Of a stretch of 43,692 bases of DNA, positions 34,901 through 42,541 are shown piece by piece. Both the position numbers and the translations under genes were made by a program. Numbering within the stretch: position 1 is the first letter of the stretch; every line of letters starts with the position of its first letter. The notes beneath the pieces were generated by a model that worked only from the letters and a program-made list of their open reading frames with translations, searched no databases and was not told the origin of the DNA. This DNA is from an uncultured Collinsella sp. (GTDB lineage Bacteria > Actinomycetota > Coriobacteriia > Coriobacteriales > Coriobacteriaceae), in contig CAUGNZ010000018.1 of assembly GCA_959601045.1 (NCBI GenBank), forward strand, positions 1 to 43,692, given 5' to 3'.

Positions 34901-35449
34901 CTACACTACGAGGATTACAAGGCGGGGAGCGCCAAGCTCGATACGTGTATGGAGCTCGTGCACGGCGCACTCGACGGCGGGCATCGCATCCTGTTGTTCA
35001 GCCAGTTTACGGGTATGCTCGATATCATCGGTAAGCGCTTGGCCAAGGAGGACATCGCCTTCCTTAAGCTCACGGGCGCTTCGTCTAAGGAGAGCCGCGC
35101 CAAGATGGTCGCGCAGTTCCAAGCGGGCGAGGTTCCGGTCTTTTTGATTTCGCTCAAGGCGGGCGGCGTGGGCCTTAACCTGACGGCGGCCGACGTGGTC
35201 ATCCACTACGACCCGTGGTGGAACGTGGCAGCGCAGGACCAGGCGACCGACCGCGCGCACCGTATTGGCCAGCAACATACCGTGACCGTGTACAAGCTCA
35301 TCGCCAAGGACACGATCGAGGAGCGCATTATGCAGATGCAGGAGTCCAAGCGCGACCTGGTCAACAGCGTGCTCGGCGGCGACGGCATCTCGTCGGCGCT
35401 GTTTACCCGCGAAGATGTTCTGGCGCTGCTGGGCGGCGACGGGCGCTAA
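31985..35449 (+). CDS. SNF2 family helicase with SWIM zinc finger
   Basis: About 1154 residues. Near residue 77-91 is a SWIM zinc-binding motif (CDCPAAYRYPGMCKH). A long middle region of no known function follows. The C-terminal half is a SNF2/Swi2 ATPase: DDMGLGKT (about 716), VCPASLVYNW, LDEAQYIKN (about 813), LTGTPIENRLSELWSIFDF, then the second RecA lobe with FSQFTGMLDII, SLKAGGVGLNLTAA and DRAHRIGQ. Bacterial SWIM-SNF2 proteins (HepA/RapA-like or phage-defence-linked) translocate on DNA; the exact task is unknown. Ribosome site GGAGGA; the ATG at 31985 was preferred to GTG at 31967 or 31982. Closeness to dnaE suggests co-transcription. Confidence 0.9.
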   Translation: MAQGTFVQALRKEAALSGTFMKGRSLMLNGAVLSIEDSGSRFSKNVTVEGSVRGSRGDLYKTHVALDMDEHEVIDYDCDCPAAYRYPGMCKHAIATALAYLDASGAEPVEGLRTPVRTFTAQSKQPARTAPKAPAVNPNFPFPAPVPTSPSLVAALSDLSDARMDELASMRRKLAGAVDPDAPKAALEPSLVPYYNPLFADRFSWALEFRIRCGSVSYVVKDIDGMADAYVRGGTFSYGKKLTFVHSPEAFDETSAKLLNLVVTTVAYLDDITSSRSASYDFARSGFVAERQLPLSEHSIVYVLDLLRGQTISFEPAWSRGMTTHRTYDVAVELSPQREDEASAKRPPLLAAKIAPAAGGSYDLRLPADMYCFASGDAAYLVDTRRARRTDAAFAQHAAPFLSRLLPCRTPAHIAAEQVGEFCRMALPILRDYTDLTAPAALDTVAPEPSFAMAIGVGDGLVTCKITVTYGDWSADLFSLGAPGSPFEEQRPGVPPRDEVAEFRVMDTAALYFDFYEGGLAFEERDDARLFCLLTEGLSALSELGEVMLSDRLRQISVRPAPKLSVRATVKSNLLDVELGASGLSAADLAVYLDSYKRHQTFARLTSGDIVRLDEGARAAFGLAEDLGVDAVDLLDGVSLPASSTLFVDSMLARTPALEADRDAAFRRTVERLDTLGKMDFTVPASLKATMRGYQVDGYQWLGSLEHLGLGGILADDMGLGKTLQMIAHILARVEAGDTKPTLVVCPASLVYNWTAELERFAPSLDVCAIVGAKAQRRVQIAGVAEHSVVVTSYDLMRRDIDEYVEQDFARVVLDEAQYIKNPLTQVARAAKRLPTSVRFALTGTPIENRLSELWSIFDFLMPGLLGTRESFAKRFESPVEHAEGDSAARLQALVSPFVLRRVKEDVVADLPEKIEDTVMAQLTGEQRKLYLANQDRIAQQVQHREAGEFKKDKLKVLAELTKLRQICCDPRLHYEDYKAGSAKLDTCMELVHGALDGGHRILLFSQFTGMLDIIGKRLAKEDIAFLKLTGASSKESRAKMVAQFQAGEVPVFLISLKAGGVGLNLTAADVVIHYDPWWNVAAQDQATDRAHRIGQQHTVTVYKLIAKDTIEERIMQMQESKRDLVNSVLGGDGISSALFTREDVLALLGGDGR

Positions 35450-35599
35450 CCCGCTCGGGTGGGGCCGCCAGGGCGGATAGCGCACGCTGCCCCATCGTCC
35501 CCGCCCGTTATGTGTTCATTTGCAATGCCGTGGATGGTTTGTCTGCCTTTGGGCATAAGAACCATCAAGAACATTGGCACGTCAGCAAAGGAGAACATC

Positions 35600-35962
35600 A
35601 TGGCGAAATTCTTTAAGGACCCCGACGGTAAGCTCATTGCCGCCCTTGGCAACGACGTTGCAACCCCTGCCGGTTGCACGGAACTGACCGCAAACACTGA
35701 GGACGCGGCGCACGAGAAGCACGTGCCTGTTGTCGAGACCGAGCGCGACGGTCACGTGATTCGCGCACGCGTTGGCTCGGTCGAGCACCCCAGCCTGCCC
35801 GAGCACTATATTGAGTGGATCGCCCTTGAGGCCGAGGGCCGCTTAGAGGTCCATTACCTTGAGCCCGGCATGAAGCCCGCGACGTTTTTTGCCGGCGGTT
35901 CCAAGACCGGTACCGTCTATGCCTACTGCAACCTGCACGGGCTGTGGTCCGCGACGTTCTAG
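35600..35962 (+). CDS. Superoxide reductase (desulfoferrodoxin-type, short form)
   Basis: 120 residues. It reduces superoxide to hydrogen peroxide without making oxygen, an anaerobe's defence. Catalytic iron ligands are visible: His41 (EKHVP, with the catalytic Glu39-Lys40), His63, His69 (PSLPEHYIEWI), Cys110 and His113 (YCNLHGLW). The N-terminal desulforedoxin-like part has a single cysteine (Cys26), so centre I is absent and this is a centre-II-only (class II/III) enzyme. AAAGGAGA precedes the ATG. A rubredoxin partner is not in the window. Confidence 0.92.
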   Translation: MAKFFKDPDGKLIAALGNDVATPAGCTELTANTEDAAHEKHVPVVETERDGHVIRARVGSVEHPSLPEHYIEWIALEAEGRLEVHYLEPGMKPATFFAGGSKTGTVYAYCNLHGLWSATF

Positions 35963-36008
35963 GAGCGCGCCCCCGCTCGGGGTATCATAGCTAGCATATG
36001 CACATGCG

Positions 36009-36042
36009 AGCGCCGACTGCATCATGCGGCCGGCGCTTTTAC
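36009..36042 (+). terminator. Terminator of the superoxide reductase gene
   Basis: AGCGCCG (36009-36015) pairs with CGGCGCT (36031-36037), with an inner GCAT/ATGC pairing, followed by TTTT. Confidence 0.8.
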
Positions 36043-36079
36043 TACGATTTCGATGGTTTACGACGGAAAGGGCTGAGCC

Positions 36080-38065
36080 ATGAAGCTCGCGCTTGCACAG
36101 ATCGATATGCGCCTGGGTGATATTGAGGGCATTTGCGGCCGCATCGAGGACCAGGCTCGTCTGGCCCACGAGCGCGGGGCGCGCGTGCTGTGCGTTCCGG
36201 CTCCGCTCTTTATGGGCGCCATGCCCGGGGGCCTGGTGGGCACTGCCGACTTTGAGCACGACATGCTTGCCGGCTTGACTGGTGTCGCCGAGCGTATCCA
36301 GGAGCTTGACATGATCTGCATCGTGCCCGCGGCGGTTTCGTTTGAGGGCCAGCCGCTGCTCGACTACATGATGCTCAAGGACGGTCATGTGGTGCCGGCG
36401 CGTTCGAGCATTGCCCTGCAGCGTGGTGAGAACAACGACACGCGTTGGGCGCCGCCGGTGTTCGACGTGGACGGCGTGCGCATCGCCGTGATTTTTGACT
36501 TGGACCGCGAACTCGAGATGTTGCCGACCGGTGTTGACCTCATTGCGTATTTCCAATTCAATGCGTTTGACATGACCGACCGCGAGACTGCCGCCATTGC
36601 CGCCGTTCGCAGCGGCGCCTACCGCAAGATCGCATCCAAGCGCAGCGTGTGGTTTGCCTGTATGGCGCCGGTCGGTGCCTATGACGAGTCGGTGTATACC
36701 GGCGGTTCGTTTGTGCTCGACGACTGCGGTCGCGTGGTGGCCCAAGCGCCGTGTTTTGAGGAGAGCCTGCTGGTTCAGGAGATTCAGCGCGGCGTGATGC
36801 TCGATGCCCTGGAAGATCACGAACTGCCCGAGTTCCGTTCCGAGGAGTGGCTGTGGCAGGCGCTGGTGCTCACCGTGCGCGACAACGCCCGGGCCCACGG
36901 TGCGTCGCGCGCCGTGGTGGCACTCGAGGGCGACTTGCCGTCGTCCCTGCTGGCGGCGCTGGCCGTCGACGCTCTGGGCCCACGTAATGTGATTGGCCTG
37001 GTGCTGGGGCGCAACCGCATCTTTACGCCGGCGCAGGAGGAGGCCGAGGCTGCTCGCTGTGCCGCCGTTCGCGCCATTGCCGAGCGCCTGCATATTCGCA
37101 CGGTTGAGCGCGATGCGCCGGATGCCGCGCGCGTGCTCGACCGCGATGTGTCGGCGGGCGACGCCGAGCGCCTGCGCTCTCGCACGCTGGGCCTCATGCT
37201 GGAGGATACGGCGCTCGAGCTGGGTGCGATGGCGTTGAGTCCGCTGTCCAAAACCGAGTACGCGCTGGCGGCGCCGGCGCTTTGCGGCGGCTACCAGGGC
37301 GATTACGCGCCCTTTGGCGATGTGTACCTGTCGACGCTTGAGTTTGTGGCGCGTGTGCGCAACCGCGCGTCTGCCGTGGTGCCCCAAGAGCTCGTGACGC
37401 TCAACGCGGTGGAAGATTGTATGGAGCGCGTGCTGGCGCAGGCGCTCTCGACGCTCGACGGTTCGGTCGATATGCTCGACCGCGCGGCACAGCTGCTCGG
37501 CGGGCTCGAGCCGGGTGAGATCGATGGCGCGCTTGAGGCGCACGTGGACCGCAATCGATCTTTCGACGACATCCCGATGGCCGCTGGCAAGCCTGAGGCC
37601 TGCTCGCTGCTGCTGATGCTCGTTCGACAGGGTGAGGCTGCCCGCCGCATGTTGCCGACGGCGCCGATCGTTTCGTCCCGTTCGTTTGCCGAGCGCTCCT
37701 GGCCGTACATGCTCGCATGGTCCGACCTGGGGCTTAACGGCAAGGAGCGTATGACGGTCGATTCGCTGGCGCGCGCCGAGGTGCGCCGTTTTGCTGACGA
37801 GGATACTAGCGAGCGCGTGCGAAACGAGATGATGGGCGTGCTGGGCGAGCTACTGGGTATTTCGCCCGAACAAATGGAGGAGTTGCGCTCTGAAGACGGT
37901 CAGCGTCGTTTACACGAGGGAATGAAAAAGTTCGAGGGCGAGGTTCAGGACGCCATCGATAAGATGATGGGCGGCCAGGGTGGCCCGCAGGGTGGACCCC
38001 AGGGCACGCCGATGCCGCATCCGCCGGTGGATCCGAGGCAGTTCCCGTTCTTTAGCCAGAACTAA
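36080..38065 (+). CDS. NAD synthetase-like protein with degenerate active sites
   Basis: 661 residues with the layout of glutamine-dependent NAD synthetase: nitrilase-like domain (MKLALAQIDMRLGDI) then an NH3-dependent synthetase-like domain. The catalytic residues look lost. The nitrilase Glu (normally PEL) is Ala41 in VPAPLFMG, the nucleophile Cys is Phe139 in VIFDLDRE, and no Lys stands at the expected place near 107. The ATP P-loop SGGxDS is replaced by LEGDLPSS (282-289), and GNKSE by LSKTE. Shape-conserving parts remain, e.g. GDYAPFGDVYLSTL. The C-terminus has an extra acidic helix and a Gly/Pro/Gln tail. It is likely a pseudoenzyme with structural or regulatory function; the open frame and normal codon use argue against a decaying gene. 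Confidence 0.75.
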   Translation: MKLALAQIDMRLGDIEGICGRIEDQARLAHERGARVLCVPAPLFMGAMPGGLVGTADFEHDMLAGLTGVAERIQELDMICIVPAAVSFEGQPLLDYMMLKDGHVVPARSSIALQRGENNDTRWAPPVFDVDGVRIAVIFDLDRELEMLPTGVDLIAYFQFNAFDMTDRETAAIAAVRSGAYRKIASKRSVWFACMAPVGAYDESVYTGGSFVLDDCGRVVAQAPCFEESLLVQEIQRGVMLDALEDHELPEFRSEEWLWQALVLTVRDNARAHGASRAVVALEGDLPSSLLAALAVDALGPRNVIGLVLGRNRIFTPAQEEAEAARCAAVRAIAERLHIRTVERDAPDAARVLDRDVSAGDAERLRSRTLGLMLEDTALELGAMALSPLSKTEYALAAPALCGGYQGDYAPFGDVYLSTLEFVARVRNRASAVVPQELVTLNAVEDCMERVLAQALSTLDGSVDMLDRAAQLLGGLEPGEIDGALEAHVDRNRSFDDIPMAAGKPEACSLLLMLVRQGEAARRMLPTAPIVSSRSFAERSWPYMLAWSDLGLNGKERMTVDSLARAEVRRFADEDTSERVRNEMMGVLGELLGISPEQMEELRSEDGQRRLHEGMKKFEGEVQDAIDKMMGGQGGPQGGPQGTPMPHPPVDPRQFPFFSQN

Positions 38066-38069
38066 AAAG

Positions 38070-38097
38070 GTTACGCGGTTTTACCAAACCACGTAAC
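38070..38097. repeat. Hairpin after the NAD synthetase-like gene
   Basis: GTTACG-C-GGTTT and AAACC-A-CGTAAC form a stem with one mismatch and a TACC loop. The T-rich flank is on the minus-strand side only, so it is at best a weak plus-strand terminator. Confidence 0.6.
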
Positions 38098-38110
38098 GAG
38101 TCGACGCTGC

Positions 38111-38209
38111 GCGAGCCCCTGCCGGGCAATCTGCCGCTCAAACCGTCGCTTGCGTACAGAAGTACGCGGCGCTCCTCTTTCGCGACACCTTGCCACGGCA
38201 GGGACTCGC
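38111..38209. repeat. 99-bp nested palindrome upstream of ruvC
   Basis: Arms 38111-38129 and 38190-38209 are near-complementary (about 19 bp with one mismatch and one extra base). Inside are GTCGC/GCGAC (38145-38149, 38182-38186) and a central GCGTAC-AGAA-GTACGC stem (38152-38167). It could extrude as a cruciform. It carries no gene. Confidence 0.75.
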
Positions 38210-38276
38210 TCGCTGACTTATGCTCAACCTATGGTTCAACCTTGCTTGCTAGATGCGGTCGCTGTTGTGTTATTCT

Positions 38277-38290
38277 AGAACAGACGTTCG
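38277..38290. promoter_or_regulatory. SOS box (LexA operator) upstream of ruvCAB
   Basis: AGAACAGACGTTCG matches the Gram-positive LexA/DinR consensus CGAACRNRYGTTYG at 13 of 14 positions, missing only the first C. It lies about 55 bp before the ruvC start, next to a TATTCT -10-like sequence. DNA-damage induction of ruvCAB is the natural reading. Confidence 0.8.
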
Positions 38291-38345
38291 TGAATGATGC
38301 GCGGGGCCTTGTCTTGTGCTGCGCTTGTGGCGAGGGGAGGTTGGC

Positions 38346-38867
38346 TTGGTTATCTTGGGCATTGACCCCGGTTTGGCTCATACGGGTTGGGGGATTATCG
38401 AGGAGCGGCGTGGCGAGGTTCGCTGCCGTGCCTATGGCTGCATCGAGACCAGCGCGGGTAGTCCGCTCGCGGTGCGCCTGTCGCATATCGCCCGCGACCT
38501 CAAGGGCGTCGTGGAGCGTTATCGACCCGATACCGCTGCCATCGAGAGCATTTACTTTGGCGCCAACGTTCGCTCGGCCATCCCTACGGCGCATGCCCGC
38601 GGTGCTGCGCTCGTGGCGCTTTCGGAATGCGCGCTCGAGATTGGCGAATACACGCCCATGCAGATCAAGCAGGCCGTGGTGGGCACCGGTGCCGCAGATA
38701 AACGGCAGGTTGCCTACATGGTGCGCACGCTCACGCAGCTCGATCACGACCCTCACCCAGACCATGCCGCCGATGCGCTGGCTTGCGCCATCTGTCACGT
38801 TAACCTCAGCCGCACCCGGGCGCTTACCGGCGGCGAGTTCTATCAACAGAGAGGAACCGGATACTGA
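38346..38867 (+). CDS. ruvC: Crossover junction endodeoxyribonuclease RuvC
   Basis: 173 residues, dimeric nuclease resolving Holliday junctions. The acidic catalytic residues are seen in LGIDPG (Asp7), AAIESIYFG (Glu) and DHAADALACAICH (C-terminal Asp pair). I place the start at a TTG (38346), because GGGGAGG ends 6 nt upstream and it gives the canonical N-terminus (M)VILGIDPG; a GTG at 38316 would add ten residues unlike the family. Its stop overlaps the ruvA start by one base (TGATG). Confidence 0.93.
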   Translation: MVILGIDPGLAHTGWGIIEERRGEVRCRAYGCIETSAGSPLAVRLSHIARDLKGVVERYRPDTAAIESIYFGANVRSAIPTAHARGAALVALSECALEIGEYTPMQIKQAVVGTGAADKRQVAYMVRTLTQLDHDPHPDHAADALACAICHVNLSRTRALTGGEFYQQRGTGY

Positions 38868-39487
38868 TGATCTCCCAGCTCCATGGAACGCTTGTCGAGG
38901 CCACGATGAGCTCGGCCGTTGTCGATGTATCGGGCGTGGGCTTTGAGCTCGGCATCTCGGGCAGCACTGCCGCCACGCTGCCTACACCCGGCGGCGAGGT
39001 TCGCCTCTATACCCGTATGCAGGTGCGCGAGGACGCCATGACGCTCTTTGGTTTTGCCTCCAAGGACGAGCGCACGATGTTCGATCGGCTCGTGTCCGTG
39101 TCGGGTGTCGGGCCGCGCTTGGCGCTTGCCGTGCTCTCCACCTATACCGTGGGGCAGCTGTATTCCCTGGTGATGGCCGAGGACGACAAGGGCATGGCCA
39201 AGGTACCCGGTGTGGGCAAAAAGACCGCGCAGCGTCTGATCCTGGAGCTCAAGAGTACCTTTGCCAAGGACAAGGGCTTTGTGCCGGTCGACGTGATTCC
39301 CGGCCAGGTTGCGATGCCGGTTCCCGCCGCCGCTCCTTCGGCGATCGATGACGCCCGTGCGGCGCTCCTTTCCATGGGCTTTAGCCCGCAGGAGACCGAT
39401 GTTGCCCTGAGCGGGTATGATGGGCAGGATATGCGTGTCGAGGATCTGCTCGGCGCGGCGCTTAAGCGACTCGGAATGGATGCGTGA
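38867..39487 (+). CDS. ruvA: Holliday junction branch migration protein RuvA
   Basis: 206 residues, tetrameric junction-binding subunit. OB-fold N-terminus (MISQLHGTLVE, VGFELGISG), two helix-hairpin-helix motifs (VSVSGVGPRLALAVLS, KVPGVGKKTAQRLILELK) and the C-terminal RuvB-binding domain (ARAALLSMGFSPQETDVAL) are present after an Ala/Pro linker. It begins on the last base of the ruvC stop and ends on the first base of ruvB, a fully coupled operon. Confidence 0.96.
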   Translation: MISQLHGTLVEATMSSAVVDVSGVGFELGISGSTAATLPTPGGEVRLYTRMQVREDAMTLFGFASKDERTMFDRLVSVSGVGPRLALAVLSTYTVGQLYSLVMAEDDKGMAKVPGVGKKTAQRLILELKSTFAKDKGFVPVDVIPGQVAMPVPAAAPSAIDDARAALLSMGFSPQETDVALSGYDGQDMRVEDLLGAALKRLGMDA

Positions 39488-40554
39488 TGTGGGAAGCCGA
39501 TGACTCTCAGGACCTGTGGGCGACGCCCGGCAGCTCGCCGGCGGCATCCATGGCGCACGGTGAGCGCATGGTGGGCTCGGAGCTGACGCCCGAGGACCTT
39601 GATGTCGACCGTACCCTGCGTCCCCAGCGCCTGGATGACTACTGCGGTCAGGAACATATCAAGCAGAGCCTTCGCGTGCTCATCGAGGCGGCACAGAGCC
39701 GTGGCGAGACGCTCGACCACGTGATCTTCTCGGGACCTCCGGGTCTGGGCAAGACCACGCTGGCCACGGTTATCGCCAACGAGCTGGGCGCTCAGATCAA
39801 GACGACGAGCGGCCCGGCCATCGCGCGTACCGGCGACCTGGCGGCTATCCTTACCAACCTGCAGCCGGGCGACGTGCTGTTTATCGACGAGATTCACCGT
39901 CTTAACCGTTCGGTCGAGGAAGTCCTGTATCCCGCTATGGAGGACTTTGCGCTCGATATCGTGATCGGCAAGGGCCCGGCAGCGCGCTCGATTCGCCTGG
40001 ATATCCCCAAGTTTACGCTGGTGGCGGCAACGACCCGCTCGGGCATGCTGACCGGCCCGCTGCGCGACCGCTTTGGCATTTCGTATCGCCTGGACTACTA
40101 CACGGTCGAGGAGCTCGCTCAGATCGTGACGCGTTCGGCGACCATCCTGGGTGTGACGATCGACCATCCCAGCGCACTTGAGATCGGCTCGCGCTCGCGT
40201 GGCACGCCGCGCTTGGCCAACCGTCTGCTCAAGCGTGTGCGCGACTATGCGCAGGTGCGCGGTAACGGTCCTATTGAGCTTGATATCTGCCGTCAGGCGC
40301 TCGAGTTCTTCGAGATTGATGAGCTTGGTCTGGACTGGATGGACATTCGCATCTTGGAGACGCTTGCCAAGACGTTCTCCGGCCGTGCCGTGGGCCTGAC
40401 GACCCTTGCCAGCGCGGTGGGCGAGGACCCGGGTACGCTCGAGGATGTCTATGAGCCCTATCTGCTGCAGTGCGGCTTGATGATCCGCACGCCCCAGGGC
40501 CGTCAGGCAACCTTGCGCACCTTTGAACACTTGGGGATTGAACCTACCGTTTAG
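39487..40554 (+). CDS. ruvB: Holliday junction branch migration ATPase RuvB
   Basis: 355 residues, hexameric AAA+ motor driving branch migration with RuvA. Walker A GPPGLGKTT, Walker B LFIDEIHRL, sensor 1 AATTRSGML, arginine finger region GPLRDRFG and the C-terminal winged helix (EPYLLQCGLMIRTPQGR) are all visible. The N-terminus has about 35 non-conserved acidic residues before RPQRLDDYCGQ. The ATG at 39487 overlaps the ruvA stop by one base; a GTG sits one codon earlier. Confidence 0.96.
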   Translation: MWEADDSQDLWATPGSSPAASMAHGERMVGSELTPEDLDVDRTLRPQRLDDYCGQEHIKQSLRVLIEAAQSRGETLDHVIFSGPPGLGKTTLATVIANELGAQIKTTSGPAIARTGDLAAILTNLQPGDVLFIDEIHRLNRSVEEVLYPAMEDFALDIVIGKGPAARSIRLDIPKFTLVAATTRSGMLTGPLRDRFGISYRLDYYTVEELAQIVTRSATILGVTIDHPSALEIGSRSRGTPRLANRLLKRVRDYAQVRGNGPIELDICRQALEFFEIDELGLDWMDIRILETLAKTFSGRAVGLTTLASAVGEDPGTLEDVYEPYLLQCGLMIRTPQGRQATLRTFEHLGIEPTV

Positions 40555-40649
40555 GGCGCTTTGTTTTGGCGGGCTGTTAGGCTATCGCTGGACATTGGGT
40601 AAACATATCGCCGTTTGTCGGTTACGGGTGCTTTACTATTGCGCGCGCG

Positions 40650-40658
40650 TGCTATGCT
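40650..40658 (+). promoter_or_regulatory. Candidate extended -10 promoter of the fhs gene
   Basis: TG-C-TATGCT lies about 40 bp before the start codon. The -35 (TTTACT) is too close at 15 bp, so the call is weak. Confidence 0.35.
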
Positions 40659-40698
40659 GGATTGGTCTTTTTCTCATTCGGTAACGAAAGGACCGCCC

Positions 40699-42366
40699 AT
40701 GCCTACTGACATCGAAATCGCACGTTCTGTCACGCCGCTGCCTATTACCGAGGTGGCCAAGAACGCCGGCGTCGACGTTAAGCATCTGATTCCGTACGGC
40801 TTCGACAAGGCTAAGGTCGACTACACCCTGCTCAACGAGCCAACTGATCACCAGGCCAAGCTTGTCCTCGTGACCGCTATCAATCCCACGCCCGCAGGAG
40901 AGGGCAAGACCACCACGACCATCGGCCTGGCCGATGGCCTGCGCCGTCGCGGCGTCAAGAGCGCCGTGGCCCTGCGTGAGCCTTCGCTTGGTCCCGTGTT
41001 TGGCGTAAAGGGCGGTGCCGCCGGTGGCGGTTGGGCTCAGGTCATCCCCATGGAAGACATCAACCTGCACTTTACCGGTGACTTCCATGCTATCGGTGCC
41101 GCCAATAACCTGCTGGCTGCCATGCTCGACAACCATATTCAGCAGGGCAACCAGCTCGGCATCGATGTTAAGCGCATCACCTGGAAGCGCGTCGTCGACA
41201 TGAATGACCGCCAGCTGCGCCACGTTATTGACGGCATTGGCGGCAAGGCCCAGGGCGTGCCGCGCGAGGATGGCTTCGACATCACTGTTGCCTCCGAGGT
41301 CATGGCGATCTTGTGCCTGTCCACGAGCATCAACGACCTCAAGGAGCGCCTGGGCGAGATCGTCGTCGGCTACAGCTTTACCGGCGAGCCCGTCCGCGCC
41401 CGCGACCTCAAGGCTCAGGGCGCCATGGCCGCGCTGCTTAAGGACGCGCTCAAGCCCAACCTGGTGCAGACGCTCGAGGGTACGCCCGCGTTTGTCCACG
41501 GCGGTCCCTTCGCCAACATCGCCCACGGCTGCAACTCCATCATGGCCACCCGCATGGCCATGCGTTTTGGTGACGTCGCGATTACCGAGGCGGGCTTTGG
41601 CGCCGATCTGGGTGCCGAGAAGTTCCTCGACATCAAGTGTCGCATGACGGGCGTTCGTCCCAGCGCCGTCGTGATTGTCGCGACCGCTCGTGCCCTTAAG
41701 TACAACGGCGGTGTTGCCAAGGCCGATCTTAACGAGGAGAACCTCGAGGCGCTCAAGGCCGGCATGCCCAACCTGCTGCGTCACGTCGACAACATCCAGA
41801 ATGTCTACGGTCTGCCCTGTGTGGTCGCCATCAACCGCTTCCCGACGGACACCGAGGCCGAGCTCGAGCTCATCGAGTCCGAGTGCCAGAAGCTCGGCGT
41901 TAACGTTAAACTGTCCGAGGTTTGGGCCAAGGGCGGCGAGGGCGCGCTCGACCTGGCCGACGAGGTCATGCGCCTGATTGACCAGCCGAGCGAGCTCAAG
42001 TTTGCCTACGAGGACGGTGCCGATGTTGCCGATGCCCTCGAGGCCGTTGCGACCAAGGTCTACCGCGCCGATGGCGTCGACTTTACCCCGGCGGCCAAGC
42101 GTCAGCTCGCCGAGCTGCGCGAGAACGGCTTTGGTAACCTACCGGTGTGCGTCGCCAAGACCCAGTACAGCTTTAGCGACAACGCCAAGGCCCTGGGTGC
42201 TCCCGAGGGCTTCCGCATCACCGTGCGCGAGCTCAAGGTTTCCGCCGGTGCCCACTTCGTGGTTGCGCTGACCGGCAGCGTTCTGACCATGCCGGGCCTG
42301 CCCAAGGTTCCCGCGGCCGAGAACATCGACGTCGACAACGACGGCAACATCACCGGCCTGTTCTAA
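40699..42366 (+). CDS. fhs: Formate-tetrahydrofolate ligase
   Basis: 555 residues, the usual length. It joins formate to tetrahydrofolate with ATP, feeding one-carbon metabolism and, in acetogens, the Wood-Ljungdahl methyl branch. The nucleotide loop PTPAGEGKTTTTIGL, the family stretches REPSLGPVFGVKGGAAGGG and FTGDFHAIGAANNLLAA, and the C-terminal LTGSVLTMPGLPKVPAAENI are present. GAAAGGA lies 7 nt before the ATG. It is monocistronic, ended by a terminator. In a fermenter making formate it would recycle it into purines; acetogenesis is not indicated by neighbours. Confidence 0.97.
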   Translation: MPTDIEIARSVTPLPITEVAKNAGVDVKHLIPYGFDKAKVDYTLLNEPTDHQAKLVLVTAINPTPAGEGKTTTTIGLADGLRRRGVKSAVALREPSLGPVFGVKGGAAGGGWAQVIPMEDINLHFTGDFHAIGAANNLLAAMLDNHIQQGNQLGIDVKRITWKRVVDMNDRQLRHVIDGIGGKAQGVPREDGFDITVASEVMAILCLSTSINDLKERLGEIVVGYSFTGEPVRARDLKAQGAMAALLKDALKPNLVQTLEGTPAFVHGGPFANIAHGCNSIMATRMAMRFGDVAITEAGFGADLGAEKFLDIKCRMTGVRPSAVVIVATARALKYNGGVAKADLNEENLEALKAGMPNLLRHVDNIQNVYGLPCVVAINRFPTDTEAELELIESECQKLGVNVKLSEVWAKGGEGALDLADEVMRLIDQPSELKFAYEDGADVADALEAVATKVYRADGVDFTPAAKRQLAELRENGFGNLPVCVAKTQYSFSDNAKALGAPEGFRITVRELKVSAGAHFVVALTGSVLTMPGLPKVPAAENIDVDNDGNITGLF

Positions 42367-42391
42367 GCCCACTGCCTATAGCCGCTTACCC

Positions 42392-42431
42392 GTCCCGCCG
42401 CGCCCACCAAGGCCCGGCGGGGCTTTTGGTT
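42392..42431 (+). terminator. Rho-independent terminator of fhs
   Basis: GTCCCGCCG (42392-42400) pairs with CGGCGGGGC (42415-42423) with one G-T pair, followed by TTTTGGTTCT. Confidence 0.8.
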
Positions 42432-42541
42432 CTAGCCGCACTTGTCTTGTAGATACCGATGGCTTTGCCCATCATAGGCTTTTGCGCGGGTAGAATGCAT
42501 GGATAACTTGATGCTCACGAGCGACGGAAAGGAATCGTTGC

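Noticed and set aside
35843..37543. A 566-codon minus-strand frame opposite the NAD synthetase-like gene
   Set aside because: Considered because the plus-strand protein is degenerate, but the plus strand keeps a two-domain NadE layout and a ribosome site, while the minus frame is His/Arg-rich without motifs.
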